DNA of 64,000 nt from Ferruginibacter sp. HRS2-29. GTDB lineage: Bacteria; Bacteroidota; Bacteroidia; Chitinophagales; Chitinophagaceae. A program made the translations under genes and the position numbers. Of the stretch, positions 28,041-38,020 are shown in pieces (position 1 is the stretch's first letter; each line of letters starts with the position of its first letter). The stretch covers positions 84,088-148,087 of the forward strand of contig NZ_RJUB01000125.1 in assembly GCF_024343615.1 (NCBI RefSeq). The letters are read 5' to 3'. The notes beneath the pieces were generated by a model, which ran no database searches, was not told the origin of the DNA, and saw only the letters and a list, made by a program, of their open reading frames with translations.

Positions 28041-28089
28041 CTTATTCTATGTTTCTTATTTTATGTTTTTACCTGATCTTCCCTATTTC

Positions 28090-31000
28090 TTACTGGATGA
28101 TCAGCTGAATGTCCGTCGCATGCCCTGCCGCATCCACCACCCTCAGCTGGTAGCTTCCGGCAGTAACCGTTTTGCCCAGCGTGATGTTTTTCACGAAGTT
28201 CATGGCGTTTACTGTTGCTGTGCCGCTGTATACGATCTGGCCAAGGTTGTTGGCAAGCTGCAGCTGGTAGTTTCCGGATGGCATATCGGTGAAGCGCAGG
28301 TTGACGATCTTGCCTTCAACAGGGTTTGGATAAACACTGATAGATGAAATCGTTTTAACCGGCGCTACTTTCACGATGGCGCTGTACTGTACCTGGCCGC
28401 TGACACTGGTTGCTTTGATGCGGTAGAAATTATCTTTCGACAGCGGGCTGAGATCATCCTTTGCATAGTTCCTGCTATTGGTAGAAGCTGCTGTAAGTAT
28501 TCCTGTGAAATGGATACCATCCGCACTGCGTTCTACTTCGTAACGATCGATGTTCAGCTCATTCTCCACGCTCCATTTCACCGCGATGCTCCTGTCGGAA
28601 TTGCGTGTAGCGGAAATGCTGGTGATGGTTACCGGCAATGGGGCTGTCACTTTGCTGAAGATGATGCTGAATCGGTTAGCCGCAGCTGAAGGCGCTGCTG
28701 AAGTCACATCAAAGTTTACGATCGTGCTGCCTTCCAACGACAATGGTGTTCTTGTGCCCAGGAAGTTATCCAGCAGCCATGCGCTGCGGCCCGGCCTTGT
28801 CATGTTGGAAGCGATCACTTCCCAGCTGTACGACTGCACTTTCATCGCGGTCATTTCTACATACAAGGTATCTGCTGTTACCGGTGAAGGGCGACGGTCT
28901 ACCGCGAGTGACCTGCCGGCTGTTTTGAAGCCTGCATTTTCACCGGAGTTGATCAGTTTAAGTCCGTCGAAACGATCCACCGCCGTTATATACTGATCAT
29001 CAAATATCGCGATAGCGCCATCCAGCAATGTTTTGGTGGCAGTGGCCGCACCGATCGAAAGATTGATGCGCATGGTTTCATTCGCGCCGTTTCCACCACG
29101 TGTCACTACCCTGTTGGCATTCGCTTTAGCCGCTTCAGTGAAAGTTACTGAAGAAGGACCCTGGCCATTTGATTTCACAAAGAAAGCCTGGCCGGATTGA
29201 ATGGTATTTACGATACCCGGATACATAGGCGATGGTGGTACCGCTTCGTAATCAGATCCGATCTTAGTAAGCGTCACATAACGCCCGAATCCGAAACCTG
29301 CCCCCAGGGAAGGGTCCCATACATATACTTCGTCGGTGAGATTGGAGCCCGGCAGTATCAGCTGGCGCAGATCGATCTCAGAAGGATAAGGGTTACCTAC
29401 CACATCGTATTTATTTGCCTGGATCGTGATGGCCGGTTGTGTGCCGGTAAACAGGCTACCGGTTGTACGAAGCACTGTTGGTTTAGCCTGCGTTGGTGTG
29501 CTGCTCCTGTCGCCGAGAACGAATGTCATCCATCCGCGGTTAGTGGCTATCGGGGTTGTGGTAGGGTTAGTACCGAGCGACCACTGGTCGATATTCGGAT
29601 AATATACTTTGATATAAGTACCCGCAGAGTTGTTATCATAACCACCCTGTGCACCTGGGCCGTTGAGCAATGTACCGTAACCTGGCAAACCGTTTACGTT
29701 AGCGCCCTGCCCTTCCTGCCATGCATTGTTCACCGTTTGTGCGCTGTTGGTGGGTACTGACAGCAACTGCCAGGTACGTCCGTGTGCAAGCGGGTTGCCC
29801 ACTGTAGCTGTTCCGGTGTTGATGAAACGTTCTACTGTGAATTTGGTACCGGTGATGGCATTGTTACCGATGTCGGGAACATTCGCTGTCCTGGTGAGTG
29901 ATGACAACAACACTACGTTGCTGGTGCCTGCGGCGAAAGTTCTGCCACCTGCCGGTGAACCGAAATCAAGTGTCGCGCTGATCTTGAGTGTATCGCTGCC
30001 GGTCACATTTACATTATTATCGATGGTGAGGTCGCGTATTTGTTTTGCAACAAACATGCTGCCTGCTACAGTTTGTGTGGTACTTCCTTTAAAAGTAACA
30101 TGGCCATCGATAGCATTGATCCCATTGGTACTGATGATGCTGCCATATACATCGAGGGTGGTATTATTGAGGGTGATGGTTGCACCCGCAGCTGTGGTGA
30201 TATTGTGGGCAGAAGCCGGGCCGGAAATAACCGGGTAAAATAATCCGGGCATCATTACCGGGATGTTTACGGATGTTGCATTGGTTGGTATCATTCCGCC
30301 GCACCAGTTATTGGCATCATGCCAGTTGCTCGTGATACCCAGCCATGTTCCTGCGGGGTTTACGGTAATGGTCACTGAACCGGTAACAGTTTGTGTACAG
30401 GCCGGTGTAGCAGTGTAACCAACATTTACAAGATGGTACGTGGTGGTGCCTGCCAATGGACCAGTTACCAATGTGGCAGTTCCTGTACCATTCACCGCGA
30501 TCGTCAATACAGGGCCGGCACCATTTACCTGGTAGCCAACGGTTGTGTTAGGAGTTGCAGTGATAGTGATATTGGCTGAAGAACCTGCACAGATGGTGGT
30601 TGCACCAGCTATGCCTGCTGTAGCAGCAGCATTCACCGTGACGGTTGTGCTGGCTCCCGTTGTGTTTCCGGTGCTGCACGGAGCCGTACCAGCTTCTGCA
30701 CGTACATAATAAGTAGTGTTACCAGATGGTGAAACTGTAAGTGAGGCATCAGGAGCAACGCTTGATCCTGCCAGTGTGTTGAATCCCGGATCTGTATACC
30801 AGCGCCATGTAGCGCCTGTACCCAGTGTACCGCCAGTCTGCGTCAATATGGATGAACTACCGGCACAGATGGTGGTTGGTGTAGCCACCGCGCCTGTTGG
30901 GGCAATGGAGGGAATATTTACGGTCACGGTCACACTTGCCGCAGCTGTATTGGCAGCACAAGGGGCAGTGCCACCTTCTGCGCGCACATAATAAGTGGTG

Positions 31001-34000
31001 GTACCGGATGGAGTTACTGTAAGTGATGCATCAGGAGCAGAGCTGGTTCCCACAGGAGTGGTAAAACCAGGTCCGGCATACCAATGCCAGGTAGCCCCGG
31101 TACCGAGCGAGCCGGCGCCTGTTTTGGTAAGTGTTGTGGACTGGCCAAGACAAATGGTCTGTGGTGAAGCCGCGGCACCCGCCGGTGCAACAGATGGCTG
31201 GTTCACTGTAACAGTTACCTGTGCGGTGGAAGTACAACCCTGTCCATTTGATTGTGTAACGGTATAAGTTGTGGTTGCCGTAGGCGCAATGGTGATATTG
31301 GCGTTTGCCGCAGAAGATGCTGCATGACCGGCGTTGAGGCCTGATGTAGCACCCGCAGGTGAAGCTGTCCAGGCGTATGCCAGGGGAGCCACCACGCCGG
31401 TAAGATTTACGTTATCAAGCGCCAGGTGGCTGTAGCCAACCAGGAAGCTGGAAGCAGTATAGTTAAACCTCACTTTGAGGTCGGTAACATTGATAGCGGT
31501 TGTAAGGTCCACCGTTGCGTTAGCAAAACCTGAATTGGTTCCCAGTGTCTGAACGGTAGTCCATGCACCGCCATTCCTGGAGATCTCCACCGTAGCCGAT
31601 GAGCCGGTGATGCCACCGTTATCATACGAGTACTGGAAGGCCAGTGAAAGAGACGAATATCCATTTGTATTAATAGAAGCTGATGTCAGCTGGCTGCTGG
31701 TTCCTCCGGAGAAGACCACGGCTTCATCAGCGATGATGTATTTGCTGTTATCAGGGCTTGAGAGCGCACCATCCAGTGGTGGTGTGTAAGGGCTGTTCCT
31801 CACAGTAAAGATGCTGCCAAAATTAAAACCTGTAACAGACCCGGTTGGTATAAAGGAAAGCACTCCATTAAAATTATCGCTGATCAGTGTAGCAGATGGA
31901 GGCGCTGGTGCCACTACTACCAGGTTGGTAGTGCCGCCCGCACAGATGGTTGCAGGTGTAGCCGTCAGCGAAGTAATTGTTGGCGCGGGGCTGACATAAA
32001 TAGTCCTGGTTGCACTTACAGTCGAGCAAGGGCCGCTTCCATCAGGATCTGTTGCAGTCAATGATAATACTACCAGGCCGGTATAGTTTGCAGCCGGGGT
32101 ATAAGTTACCGTGGCCGGGGTTGTAGTGGCCGAAGTATTGCTGAGTGTACCACCACCTGAAATGATCGCCCAGGTAGCCGATGTAGCTGCCCCTCCAAAT
32201 GATGCCCCTGTAAGTGTGATCGCCGCCGGGGTGGCCGATTGACAAACTGTGTTCTGCGGGCCAGGGTTTACTGTTGCTGCCTGGTTAACCACGATCGTTC
32301 TCGTTGCAGTAGCTACCGCACATGAACTGTTTGACTCTGTTGTCAGGGTTAATGTGATGGTACCTGTATAATTGGATGGAGGTAAGTATGTTTCTGTATT
32401 GGGTGTTGTTGAATACGCTGATGGGTTACCATTGTTACTGAATGTACCAACAGGGGCAGACCATCTTGCGCGGGTAGCGCCACCACCTACTGTAGCACCC
32501 GAAAGTGTTATAGGGGTGAATGAGCCAGCCTGGCAAACCACATCGGGTCCACCGGCTGAAACGGTATGAGCTGCATCAACGATCACCAGTTTATCATCCG
32601 AGACAGGTCCGCAGGCAGTCCCCGGATTATTGGTAGTCAGCCTTAAAGTAACCGTACCGGTAAAACCTGCTGCCGGGGTGTAGGTAGTTGTAGCTATACC
32701 GGCATTTGCCTGGAATGTTGTATTGCTGAGTGTACCACCGCCTGATACTATTGACCATTGGCCGGTGGTAGCCGATCCGCCCACACTTGACCCGCTGAGT
32801 GTGATAGCACCGGGGGTTGAAGACTGGCAGACATTCGTATTAGCTCCGGCAGCCGCGGTTGCAGCCTGGTTGACTGTCACCACCACCGGTTTGATGTCGA
32901 AACATCCCGCGGCTGTGGTTCCTTTGATATAATAAGTACCATTTGTTGCGGCAGTGGGAGTACCATAAGCGGTAGTCGCGGCAGCATTGGTCCAGTATGT
33001 ATAAGTAAGCCCTGCTGTTGAACCTGCTGTTACTGCCGCAAGGGTCAGGTTGACTGTTGCAGGAGAACAAACCGCAGGTGGATTGGTAATTACTACAGAA
33101 GGGTTTGGATTAACCGTAACGGTTACCAGTTGCCTTGCTGCGCTTCCGCAACCTGTTGCGTAAGCAGCTTCTGCATAAAAATTATAAGTACCGGGTGTAG
33201 CAGTATTGGGCAATACGCTTGTACCAACCGGGTTGAAAGTATTTCCTGTACCAAGTAAAGTGCCATTCGTTGCTGCATCATACCACCTTACGGTAGTAGC
33301 GGGCAATGTATAATTGATGGTCAGTGTTGCTGAACTTGGTGTATTGAAATTCGCATCCGCACCAGCCCTGTCATTGATATTATCCCAGTACAAAAGGTTT
33401 ACAGTACCACCGGCAGGATTGATAGATGCCAGTGACACTGCACGTGTATAATCGAAAGTACCGGCCGAGTTCGGTGCGCCTGTTCCTGTAGCCGCCGAAT
33501 TGTTTACTGCGCCACTAAAGCCCAGGCGGATATCGGATCTCCATGAACCACTCAGTGCGGTAAGGTTATCATAATCCAGTGTAGCCAATGTCATCGTTGC
33601 ACCCGTTGGCAAAGCAGGCATAGTTGCAGTAGCAACTACATTGCCCGGAGCCGAATTTGTTTCTGCAGGCTGTGAAGCCGCGTTGAAAGTAACTACCAGT
33701 GACCCGGTTGAAGGGCTGCTCACACTGATATTACCTGAGCCATTGGGGCAGATGCTCAGGTTGACCGGTGTGGTAGGATTGTTTGGCAAAGGATTCACCG
33801 TGATCGTTCCCGTTGCTGTAGCAGCATTACAGGTACCCGATGTGGTAACCGTGAATGGATATGCTCCTGCAGCCACATTGGTAGAACCACTGATGGTGAA
33901 CACACCTGCTGAATATGATCCTGTAATTCCCGTTGGCAATCCGGTAGCACTCGCATTGACAGCACTTCCACCTACATTATAAGTGATGTTGACCAGTGGT

Positions 34001-36840
34001 GCATTCTGACAAACCGATTGTGTGCTGTTTCCGGAAGTCAGGGAAATAGTTTGTGCGTTTACCGTAATGTTCACCACAGTTCCTGAAGACACACCGCAGC
34101 TATTGGTAGCCGTGATGGTGTAATTGGCCGCAGCGCTCGCCGCAGTTGGTGTGCCCGATATGGTCCCGTTGGCGGTATTGAAGCTGAGGCCGGCAGGCAA
34201 TGCAGGACTGATAGCATAAGAAGTGGACGCGCCCCCTGAATTGGTAGCGGTATTATTAGCGATGGTTACATTTAAACAATACACCGCAGTTGGCGCGCTG
34301 TAGGTCAATGAAGCTACAGTGGTAACAGTGATGTTCACCGCCCTCGTCGTAAATCCACAACTATTGGTAGCGGTAACTGTGTAATTCGCGGCAGCAGACA
34401 GTACAGTCGGCGTTCCTGAAATAACACCGGTATTTACATCGAGGCTTAATCCTGCAGGCAGGGCCGGACTGACACTGTAACTTGTTGGTGCGCCACCGGT
34501 GCTGGATGGTGTGTTATTGGTAATGAGTGTATTCTGACAATATACAGCGGTGTTGCCGCTATAGTTCAATGCAGTGGGTGCCGCAGGAGAGATAGTGATA
34601 TTCACTACTGCCTGCTGGCTTCCGCAGGTATTGCTGCCTGTGATGGTATAATTGGCTGCAGCAGTTGCAGCAGTGGGCGTGCCGCTGATAGCACCTGTTG
34701 TAGCATTGATGCTTAATCCCGCAGGCAATGCCGGCGATACACTATAGTTTGTTGGTGCACCACCGGTAAATGAAACATTGTTTGCGGTGATAGCAACATT
34801 CGGACAATAGACAGCTGTAGTGGTTGCATAGCTGATAGAAAGTGGCGGCGTGGTTACAGTAATGTTGATCACCCTTGGAGCAGAACCGCAACTGTTTGAG
34901 GCAGTCACCGTATAATTTGTTGCCGGAGATGCGCCTAATGGTGTACCGGAGATCACCCCGGTTGATGGATCAAGGCTAAGACCTGATGGCAATGCGGGAG
35001 TAACAGAATAGCCAGTTGCAGCACCACCTGAATTCGATGGCGTATTATTGGTAATAGCTGTACCTACACAATAGCTGGGAGTGAGTTCGGCATAACTTAA
35101 ACCCGTTGGCGCTGCCGGTAAAATGGTAATATTTACATTTACCGGAAAGCTTCCACAAGCATTGGTGGCTGTAACGGTATAGTCTGCTGCCGGGGTTGTT
35201 GTTGTAGGGTTTCCGCTGATAACACCGGTGCTGGTATTTAAAGTTAACCCGTTTGGTAAAGCCGGGGATACGCTGTAGCTGGCAGGAGTACCTCCTCCAA
35301 CGATGGGGTTGTTAGCAGTGATGGCTGCCCCGGGGCAATATACCGCAGGATTTGAAGCGTATGTCAATGAAGTGATCGAAGTTGCAAGACTGACCGTTAC
35401 GTCGAGCCTTGTAGCACTTTCGCAACCACTGCCGTTTGTTTGTGTTGCAAAATAATGCGCACCATCTACCAATGGTGTGGAAGTTGCCAAAGCAGTACCT
35501 CCCGACGCTGCAGCGTACCATTTTATAGTAGTTCCCGTAGCCACCAGATTGGCAACTGTGGGAGCTGACGCCCCGCAAAATGATTGCACAGTATTGCCTC
35601 CCGGTGTGGCCGGTGCGGCAATGATCGTCTGAGCCGGAGAAGTGAATTTGACATTTCCCGGGCCAACACCGCCTGCATTATCACCGAACCATGAAACACC
35701 TTCGTACACTACATCGAAGATGAGGTTATTAGATCCGGCAGCAAGTGTTGTTGTATATCCTGCACCGGCATTATTAGAAGCGGTGATCGGTAAAGTAATC
35801 GTTGCGGATGCGCCGGGAGCGAGATTTCCAGCGCCTACCCGAACATGATAATCTGTCCAGTTAGCTCCATTCGTATTCCATTTCACACCTACCCTTATAT
35901 TAGGATAGCCACCTGTTCCGTCTGTCCAGGTTGCTGTACCTGTGTTGGTGATCAGTACGGACACGTTCCTGGTTTCACCTGCACACCAATTGGCGGAACC
36001 TCCGCCATTAAATGAGCTGATCGTTGCCTTATATGTCAACGCTGCATAAGTTATTTTCACCTGGCCATTGCCACCATTGCCGCCGCGATAATCTGTAGCA
36101 TCATTAGCATTCCTGCCTCCGCTTCCACCAGCACCAGGTGCACTACCATTATTACCGTTCCCATCATTTGCTGAACCACGGCCGGTTGCCCCTGCAATTC
36201 CTGGATCAGCTGGTGTACCGGCAGCCCCGGCCGTACCTCCGGTTACAACCCCGCCATTTCCCCCGTTTCCACCGGCGCCTGCACTACCGCCCCCGCCTCC
36301 GCTGGATGCCGAACTTGCATTTGTAGCCGTTCCGCCATTACCCCCATAAAAAGTTATTTGAGAAGTGCCTGTAACAATATTGCCTGTGTTGGCAGTGTTA
36401 CCACCAGCACCGAAACTGGCGCCTACAGCGCCACCTCCACCACCGATTGCACTATATAATGTAGCACCGCCCCCGCTCACACTGAAAGAAGAAGCTCCAC
36501 CAGCGGTTCCGGTCGCATTAAGCGCTCCTGTACCGCCAGTACCAACAACCACAGTGTAAGTTGCACCGGGAATAACAGCCATAGTACCTCTTACAAAAGA
36601 GCCCCCTTCGCCACCGCCACCGGCACGTGTAAGACCATTAACGCCGCCGCCGGCACCACCGGCACCCCATGCAGAAACATTAATGGAAAAAACTCCCACC
36701 GGCACTGTAAAAGTGTATGTACCGGGTGTGGCAAAGGTTTGAGTCTGGGCAAAAAGCGCAGAGCATGGCAACAATAAAAGACCTAGTACGAACAACAGGC
36801 TTTGTATGTTTCTAAAAACGGAGAAGTAAACTTTCTTCAT
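28090..36840 (-). CDS. Giant T9SS-secreted protein with glycine-rich head and Ig-like repeats (2916 aa)
   Basis: The signal peptide is residues 1-32 (ends LFAQ). A glycine-rich domain (about 40-265; GAGGAGGG..., GGGGEGG, GGGGAVG) comes next, then an Ig-like domain with ITNTGTATW (about 270-400) and a single WYAAASGG-type Ig-like domain (about 405-480). Five tandem putative-Ig (He_PIG-type) repeats of about 83 residues follow, each with a YSVSPALPAGL...GVISGTP pattern (about 485-930). Then come PKD-like domains, a MAM-like segment (DNFNG...LALDNVNL) and three ICAGSS...YYVRAE repeats. The last about 584 residues are the shared cassette with FN3-like and type A sorting domains (SVYPNPVEGKI). It is predicted to be exported and surface-bound. 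The leader is homologous to that of the 2391-residue gene. No enzyme motif is visible; a structural or adhesive role is inferred. Confidence 0.9.
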   Translation of the reverse strand: MKKVYFSVFRNIQSLLFVLGLLLLPCSALFAQTQTFATPGTYTFTVPVGVFSINVSAWGAGGAGGGVNGLTRAGGGGEGGSFVRGTMAVIPGATYTVVVGTGGTGALNATGTAGGASSFSVSGGGATLYSAIGGGGGAVGASFGAGGNTANTGNIVTGTSQITFYGGNGGTATNASSASSGGGGGSAGAGGNGGNGGVVTGGTAGAAGTPADPGIAGATGRGSANDGNGNNGSAPGAGGSGGRNANDATDYRGGNGGNGQVKITYAALTYKATISSFNGGGSANWCAGETRNVSVLITNTGTATWTDGTGGYPNIRVGVKWNTNGANWTDYHVRVGAGNLAPGASATITLPITASNNAGAGYTTTLAAGSNNLIFDVVYEGVSWFGDNAGGVGPGNVKFTSPAQTIIAAPATPGGNTVQSFCGASAPTVANLVATGTTIKWYAAASGGTALATSTPLVDGAHYFATQTNGSGCESATRLDVTVSLATSITSLTYASNPAVYCPGAAITANNPIVGGGTPASYSVSPALPNGLTLNTSTGVISGNPTTTTPAADYTVTATNACGSFPVNVNITILPAAPTGLSYAELTPSYCVGTAITNNTPSNSGGAATGYSVTPALPSGLSLDPSTGVISGTPLGASPATNYTVTASNSCGSAPRVINITVTTPPLSISYATTTAVYCPNVAITANNVSFTGGAPTNYSVSPALPAGLSINATTGAISGTPTAATAAANYTITGSNTCGSQQAVVNITISPAAPTALNYSGNTAVYCQNTLITNNTPSSTGGAPTSYSVSPALPAGLSLDVNTGVISGTPTVLSAAANYTVTATNSCGFTTRAVNITVTTVASLTYSAPTAVYCLNVTIANNTATNSGGASTSYAISPALPAGLSFNTANGTISGTPTAASAAANYTITATNSCGVSSGTVVNITVNAQTISLTSGNSTQSVCQNAPLVNITYNVGGSAVNASATGLPTGITGSYSAGVFTISGSTNVAAGAYPFTVTTSGTCNAATATGTITVNPLPNNPTTPVNLSICPNGSGNISVSSPSTGSLVVTFNAASQPAETNSAPGNVVATATMPALPTGATMTLATLDYDNLTALSGSWRSDIRLGFSGAVNNSAATGTGAPNSAGTFDYTRAVSLASINPAGGTVNLLYWDNINDRAGADANFNTPSSATLTINYTLPATTVRWYDAATNGTLLGTGNTFNPVGTSVLPNTATPGTYNFYAEAAYATGCGSAARQLVTVTVNPNPSVVITNPPAVCSPATVNLTLAAVTAGSTAGLTYTYWTNAAATTAYGTPTAATNGTYYIKGTTAAGCFDIKPVVVTVNQAATAAAGANTNVCQSSTPGAITLSGSSVGGSATTGQWSIVSGGGTLSNTTFQANAGIATTTYTPAAGFTGTVTLRLTTNNPGTACGPVSDDKLVIVDAAHTVSAGGPDVVCQAGSFTPITLSGATVGGGATRARWSAPVGTFSNNGNPSAYSTTPNTETYLPPSNYTGTITLTLTTESNSSCAVATATRTIVVNQAATVNPGPQNTVCQSATPAAITLTGASFGGAATSATWAIISGGGTLSNTSATTTPATVTYTPAANYTGLVVLSLTATDPDGSGPCSTVSATRTIYVSPAPTITSLTATPATICAGGTTNLVVVAPAPPSATLISDNFNGVLSFIPTGSVTGFNFGSIFTVRNSPYTPPLDGALSSPDNSKYIIADEAVVFSGGTSSQLTSASINTNGYSSLSLAFQYSYDNGGITGSSATVEISRNGGAWTTVQTLGTNSGFANATVDLTTAINVTDLKVRFNYTASSFLVGYSHLALDNVNLTGVVAPLAYAWTASPAGATSGLNAGHAASSAANANITIAPTATTTYTVTQSNGQGCTSTAQVTVTVNQPSVAPAGAAASPQTICLGQSTTLTKTGAGSLGTGATWHWYAGPGFTTPVGTSSAPDASLTVTPSGTTTYYVRAEGGTAPCAANTAAASVTVTVNIPSIAPTGAVATPTTICAGSSSILTQTGGTLGTGATWRWYTDPGFNTLAGSSVAPDASLTVSPSGNTTYYVRAEAGTAPCSTGNTTGASTTVTVNAAATAGIAGATTICAGSSANITITATPNTTVGYQVNGAGPVLTIAVNGTGTATLVTGPLAGTTTYHLVNVGYTATPACTQTVTGSVTITVNPAGTWLGITSNWHDANNWCGGMIPTNATSVNIPVMMPGLFYPVISGPASAHNITTAAGATITLNNTTLDVYGSIISTNGINAIDGHVTFKGSTTQTVAGSMFVAKQIRDLTIDNNVNVTGSDTLKISATLDFGSPAGGRTFAAGTSNVVLLSSLTRTANVPDIGNNAITGTKFTVERFINTGTATVGNPLAHGRTWQLLSVPTNSAQTVNNAWQEGQGANVNGLPGYGTLLNGPGAQGGYDNNSAGTYIKVYYPNIDQWSLGTNPTTTPIATNRGWMTFVLGDRSSTPTQAKPTVLRTTGSLFTGTQPAITIQANKYDVVGNPYPSEIDLRQLILPGSNLTDEVYVWDPSLGAGFGFGRYVTLTKIGSDYEAVPPSPMYPGIVNTIQSGQAFFVKSNGQGPSSVTFTEAAKANANRVVTRGGNGANETMRINLSIGAATATKTLLDGAIAIFDDQYITAVDRFDGLKLINSGENAGFKTAGRSLAVDRRPSPVTADTLYVEMTAMKVQSYSWEVIASNMTRPGRSAWLLDNFLGTRTPLSLEGSTIVNFDVTSAAPSAAANRFSIIFSKVTAPLPVTITSISATRNSDRSIAVKWSVENELNIDRYEVERSADGIHFTGILTAASTNSRNYAKDDLSPLSKDNFYRIKATSVSGQVQYSAIVKVAPVKTISSISVYPNPVEGKIVNLRFTDMPSGNYQLQLANNLGQIVYSGTATVNAMNFVKNITLGKTVTAGSYQLRVVDAAGHATDIQLIIQ
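34055..35375 (-). repeat. Five tandem putative-Ig repeats, about 250 bp each
   Basis: Five consecutive copies of an 83-codon unit are present. Each has a VYC or SYC phrase near its start, a central YSVSPALPAGL variant and a GVISGTP end followed by an NYTVTATNSCG strand. The copies are similar enough in DNA for slippage or recombination to change their number. Confidence 0.8.
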
Positions 36841-36887
36841 AAAAAATCAATTATACTGTGACGAATAAGCAAATGATTTTTTACAAA

Positions 36888-37034
36888 GGATGGGAGGATC
36901 GAATATGGTTAGCCCTGGGGCAATGCATGCTACATACGATGAAACTTGATTTCAGGTTTAACAACGGAGAATCTCTTTTTGAAGAGACAAATTGGAAATA
37001 AATGGTAAGCGGAATGAGACGGTTAGGGACGTTT
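36888..37034 (-). promoter_or_regulatory. Two-block conserved leader of the 2916-aa gene
   Basis: Block A (36888-36907, plus strand GGATGGGAGGATCGAATATG) and block B (GGTAAGCG at 37005 and TGAGACGGTTAGGGACGTT at 37016-37034) recur upstream of the 2391-residue giant. The spacing is nearly the same: 97 versus 98 bp between blocks, and 47 versus 49 bp from block A to the start codon. The sequence between the blocks differs. It is probably a shared promoter, operator or structured 5' leader. The rest of 36841-37385 is AT-rich with no gene. Confidence 0.7.
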
Positions 37035-37290
37035 CAAACTGTAGGTAATTATAAGAGACTGAATTTGGGGGGGCGTTTCGGAGGATAGGTAGGTTAGGCA
37101 GCACCGGGAATTCCCAATCGTTTAGTAAAAATACCCCTAATAAAAGAAAATCAAAATATTTAAGCGTTTTTTTGCGTTTTTGTGGATAACATGTCTCTGT
37201 GGAATGCGCTTTGGGAAAGGGTTTGCGTGCTATCCTGTTGATTTTGACGGGTTTCGAAGCTAAAGGGATAAGAATTAAAATTCAGTAATT

Positions 37291-37319
37291 ACCGGAACCT
37301 GAAAGATGAACTTTCCGGT
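37291..37319 (-). terminator. Possible terminator behind the wlbB-like gene
   Basis: Arms ACCGGAA / TTCCGGT with a 15-base loop lie about 70 bp past the stop codon at 37386. The following T-run on the minus strand is poor, so this is a weak call. Confidence 0.35.
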
Positions 37320-37385
37320 GATAAGAACAGTATTTCAGTTAGCCCAACGAAGAGATTACTGTATGTGAATGACTGTTCTGAACGA

Positions 37386-37862
37386 CTATAGCTTCTTTAT
37401 GAAACGTGCGGGGTTCCCTGCATAGATGCCCGCCACAGAAATATCTTTTGTCACCACTGCCCCCGCCCCTATCACGGTGTTATCACATATAGTCACGGGC
37501 AGTATCGTGGCATTTGAACCAATAGAAACATGGTTACCTATAATCGTCTTTTCCCATTTCGACTGATCGCCGCCCGCCGGGCCGCCGGTAGAAAAAACAT
37601 CATTGATAAACATCACCCCATGACCGATAAAACAATCGTCGCCAATGGTTACCAGGCTGCAGATAAAGCTATGCGATTGTACCCGGCAATTGTACCCTAT
37701 CACCACGCCGGATTGTATCTCGCAAAACGGCCCCACAAAACTGTTATCGCCAATGCTGCATCCGTACAGGTTCACCGGCTGCACCACCGTTACGTTCTCT
37801 CCAAAAACAACGTCTTCACGGATGGTGCTTTCTAAAATCCTCGGGGGACGCGTTGTGGCCAT
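37386..37862 (-). CDS. wlbB: Hexapeptide-repeat N-acetyltransferase, WlbB/WbpD-like
   Basis: This 158-residue left-handed beta-helix protein shows repeated [IV]G.. hexapeptide turns through most of its length and no signal peptide, so it is cytoplasmic. The phrases VGPFCEIQSGV, QSHSFICSLVTIGDDCFIGHGVMFIND and the C-terminal AGNPAR are characteristic of the WlbB/WbpD group. These enzymes transfer acetyl from acetyl-CoA to the 3-amino group of UDP-2-acetamido-3-amino-2,3-dideoxy-glucuronate. The wlbA-like dehydrogenase of the same pathway lies immediately upstream on the same strand (gap 156 bp), which supports the assignment. The aminotransferase (wlbC/wbpE) and the first dehydrogenase (wbpA) are not in the window. 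Other sugar acetyltransferases of this fold are possible, but the pairing makes WlbB the best reading. Confidence 0.8.
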   Translation of the reverse strand: MATTRPPRILESTIREDVVFGENVTVVQPVNLYGCSIGDNSFVGPFCEIQSGVVIGYNCRVQSHSFICSLVTIGDDCFIGHGVMFINDVFSTGGPAGGDQSKWEKTIIGNHVSIGSNATILPVTICDNTVIGAGAVVTKDISVAGIYAGNPARFIKKL

Positions 37863-37955
37863 TGTTGAATTGATTTATTGTTGATTGTTGTATTGTTCTG
37901 TAATAATAGTTTCCATAACTCCGAGGACCAGACGGTGGTTATCAACCTACTGCGG

Positions 37956-38020
37956 CCTGTCGTCTGTCGTCTGTGGTCGGTGGTCCGTCGTCTATGGCCT
38001 GCTGTCTGTCGTCTGTGGTC
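37956..38020. repeat. Degenerate GTCGTCTGTGGTC word array between wlbA and wlbB
   Basis: About 65 bp is built from variants of GTCGTCTGTGGTC and GTCCGTCGTCTATGGCC. It abuts the stop codon of the wlbA-like gene. It is non-coding, strongly strand-asymmetric in G/T content, and belongs to the same architectural class as the other short-word arrays in this window. Confidence 0.75.
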
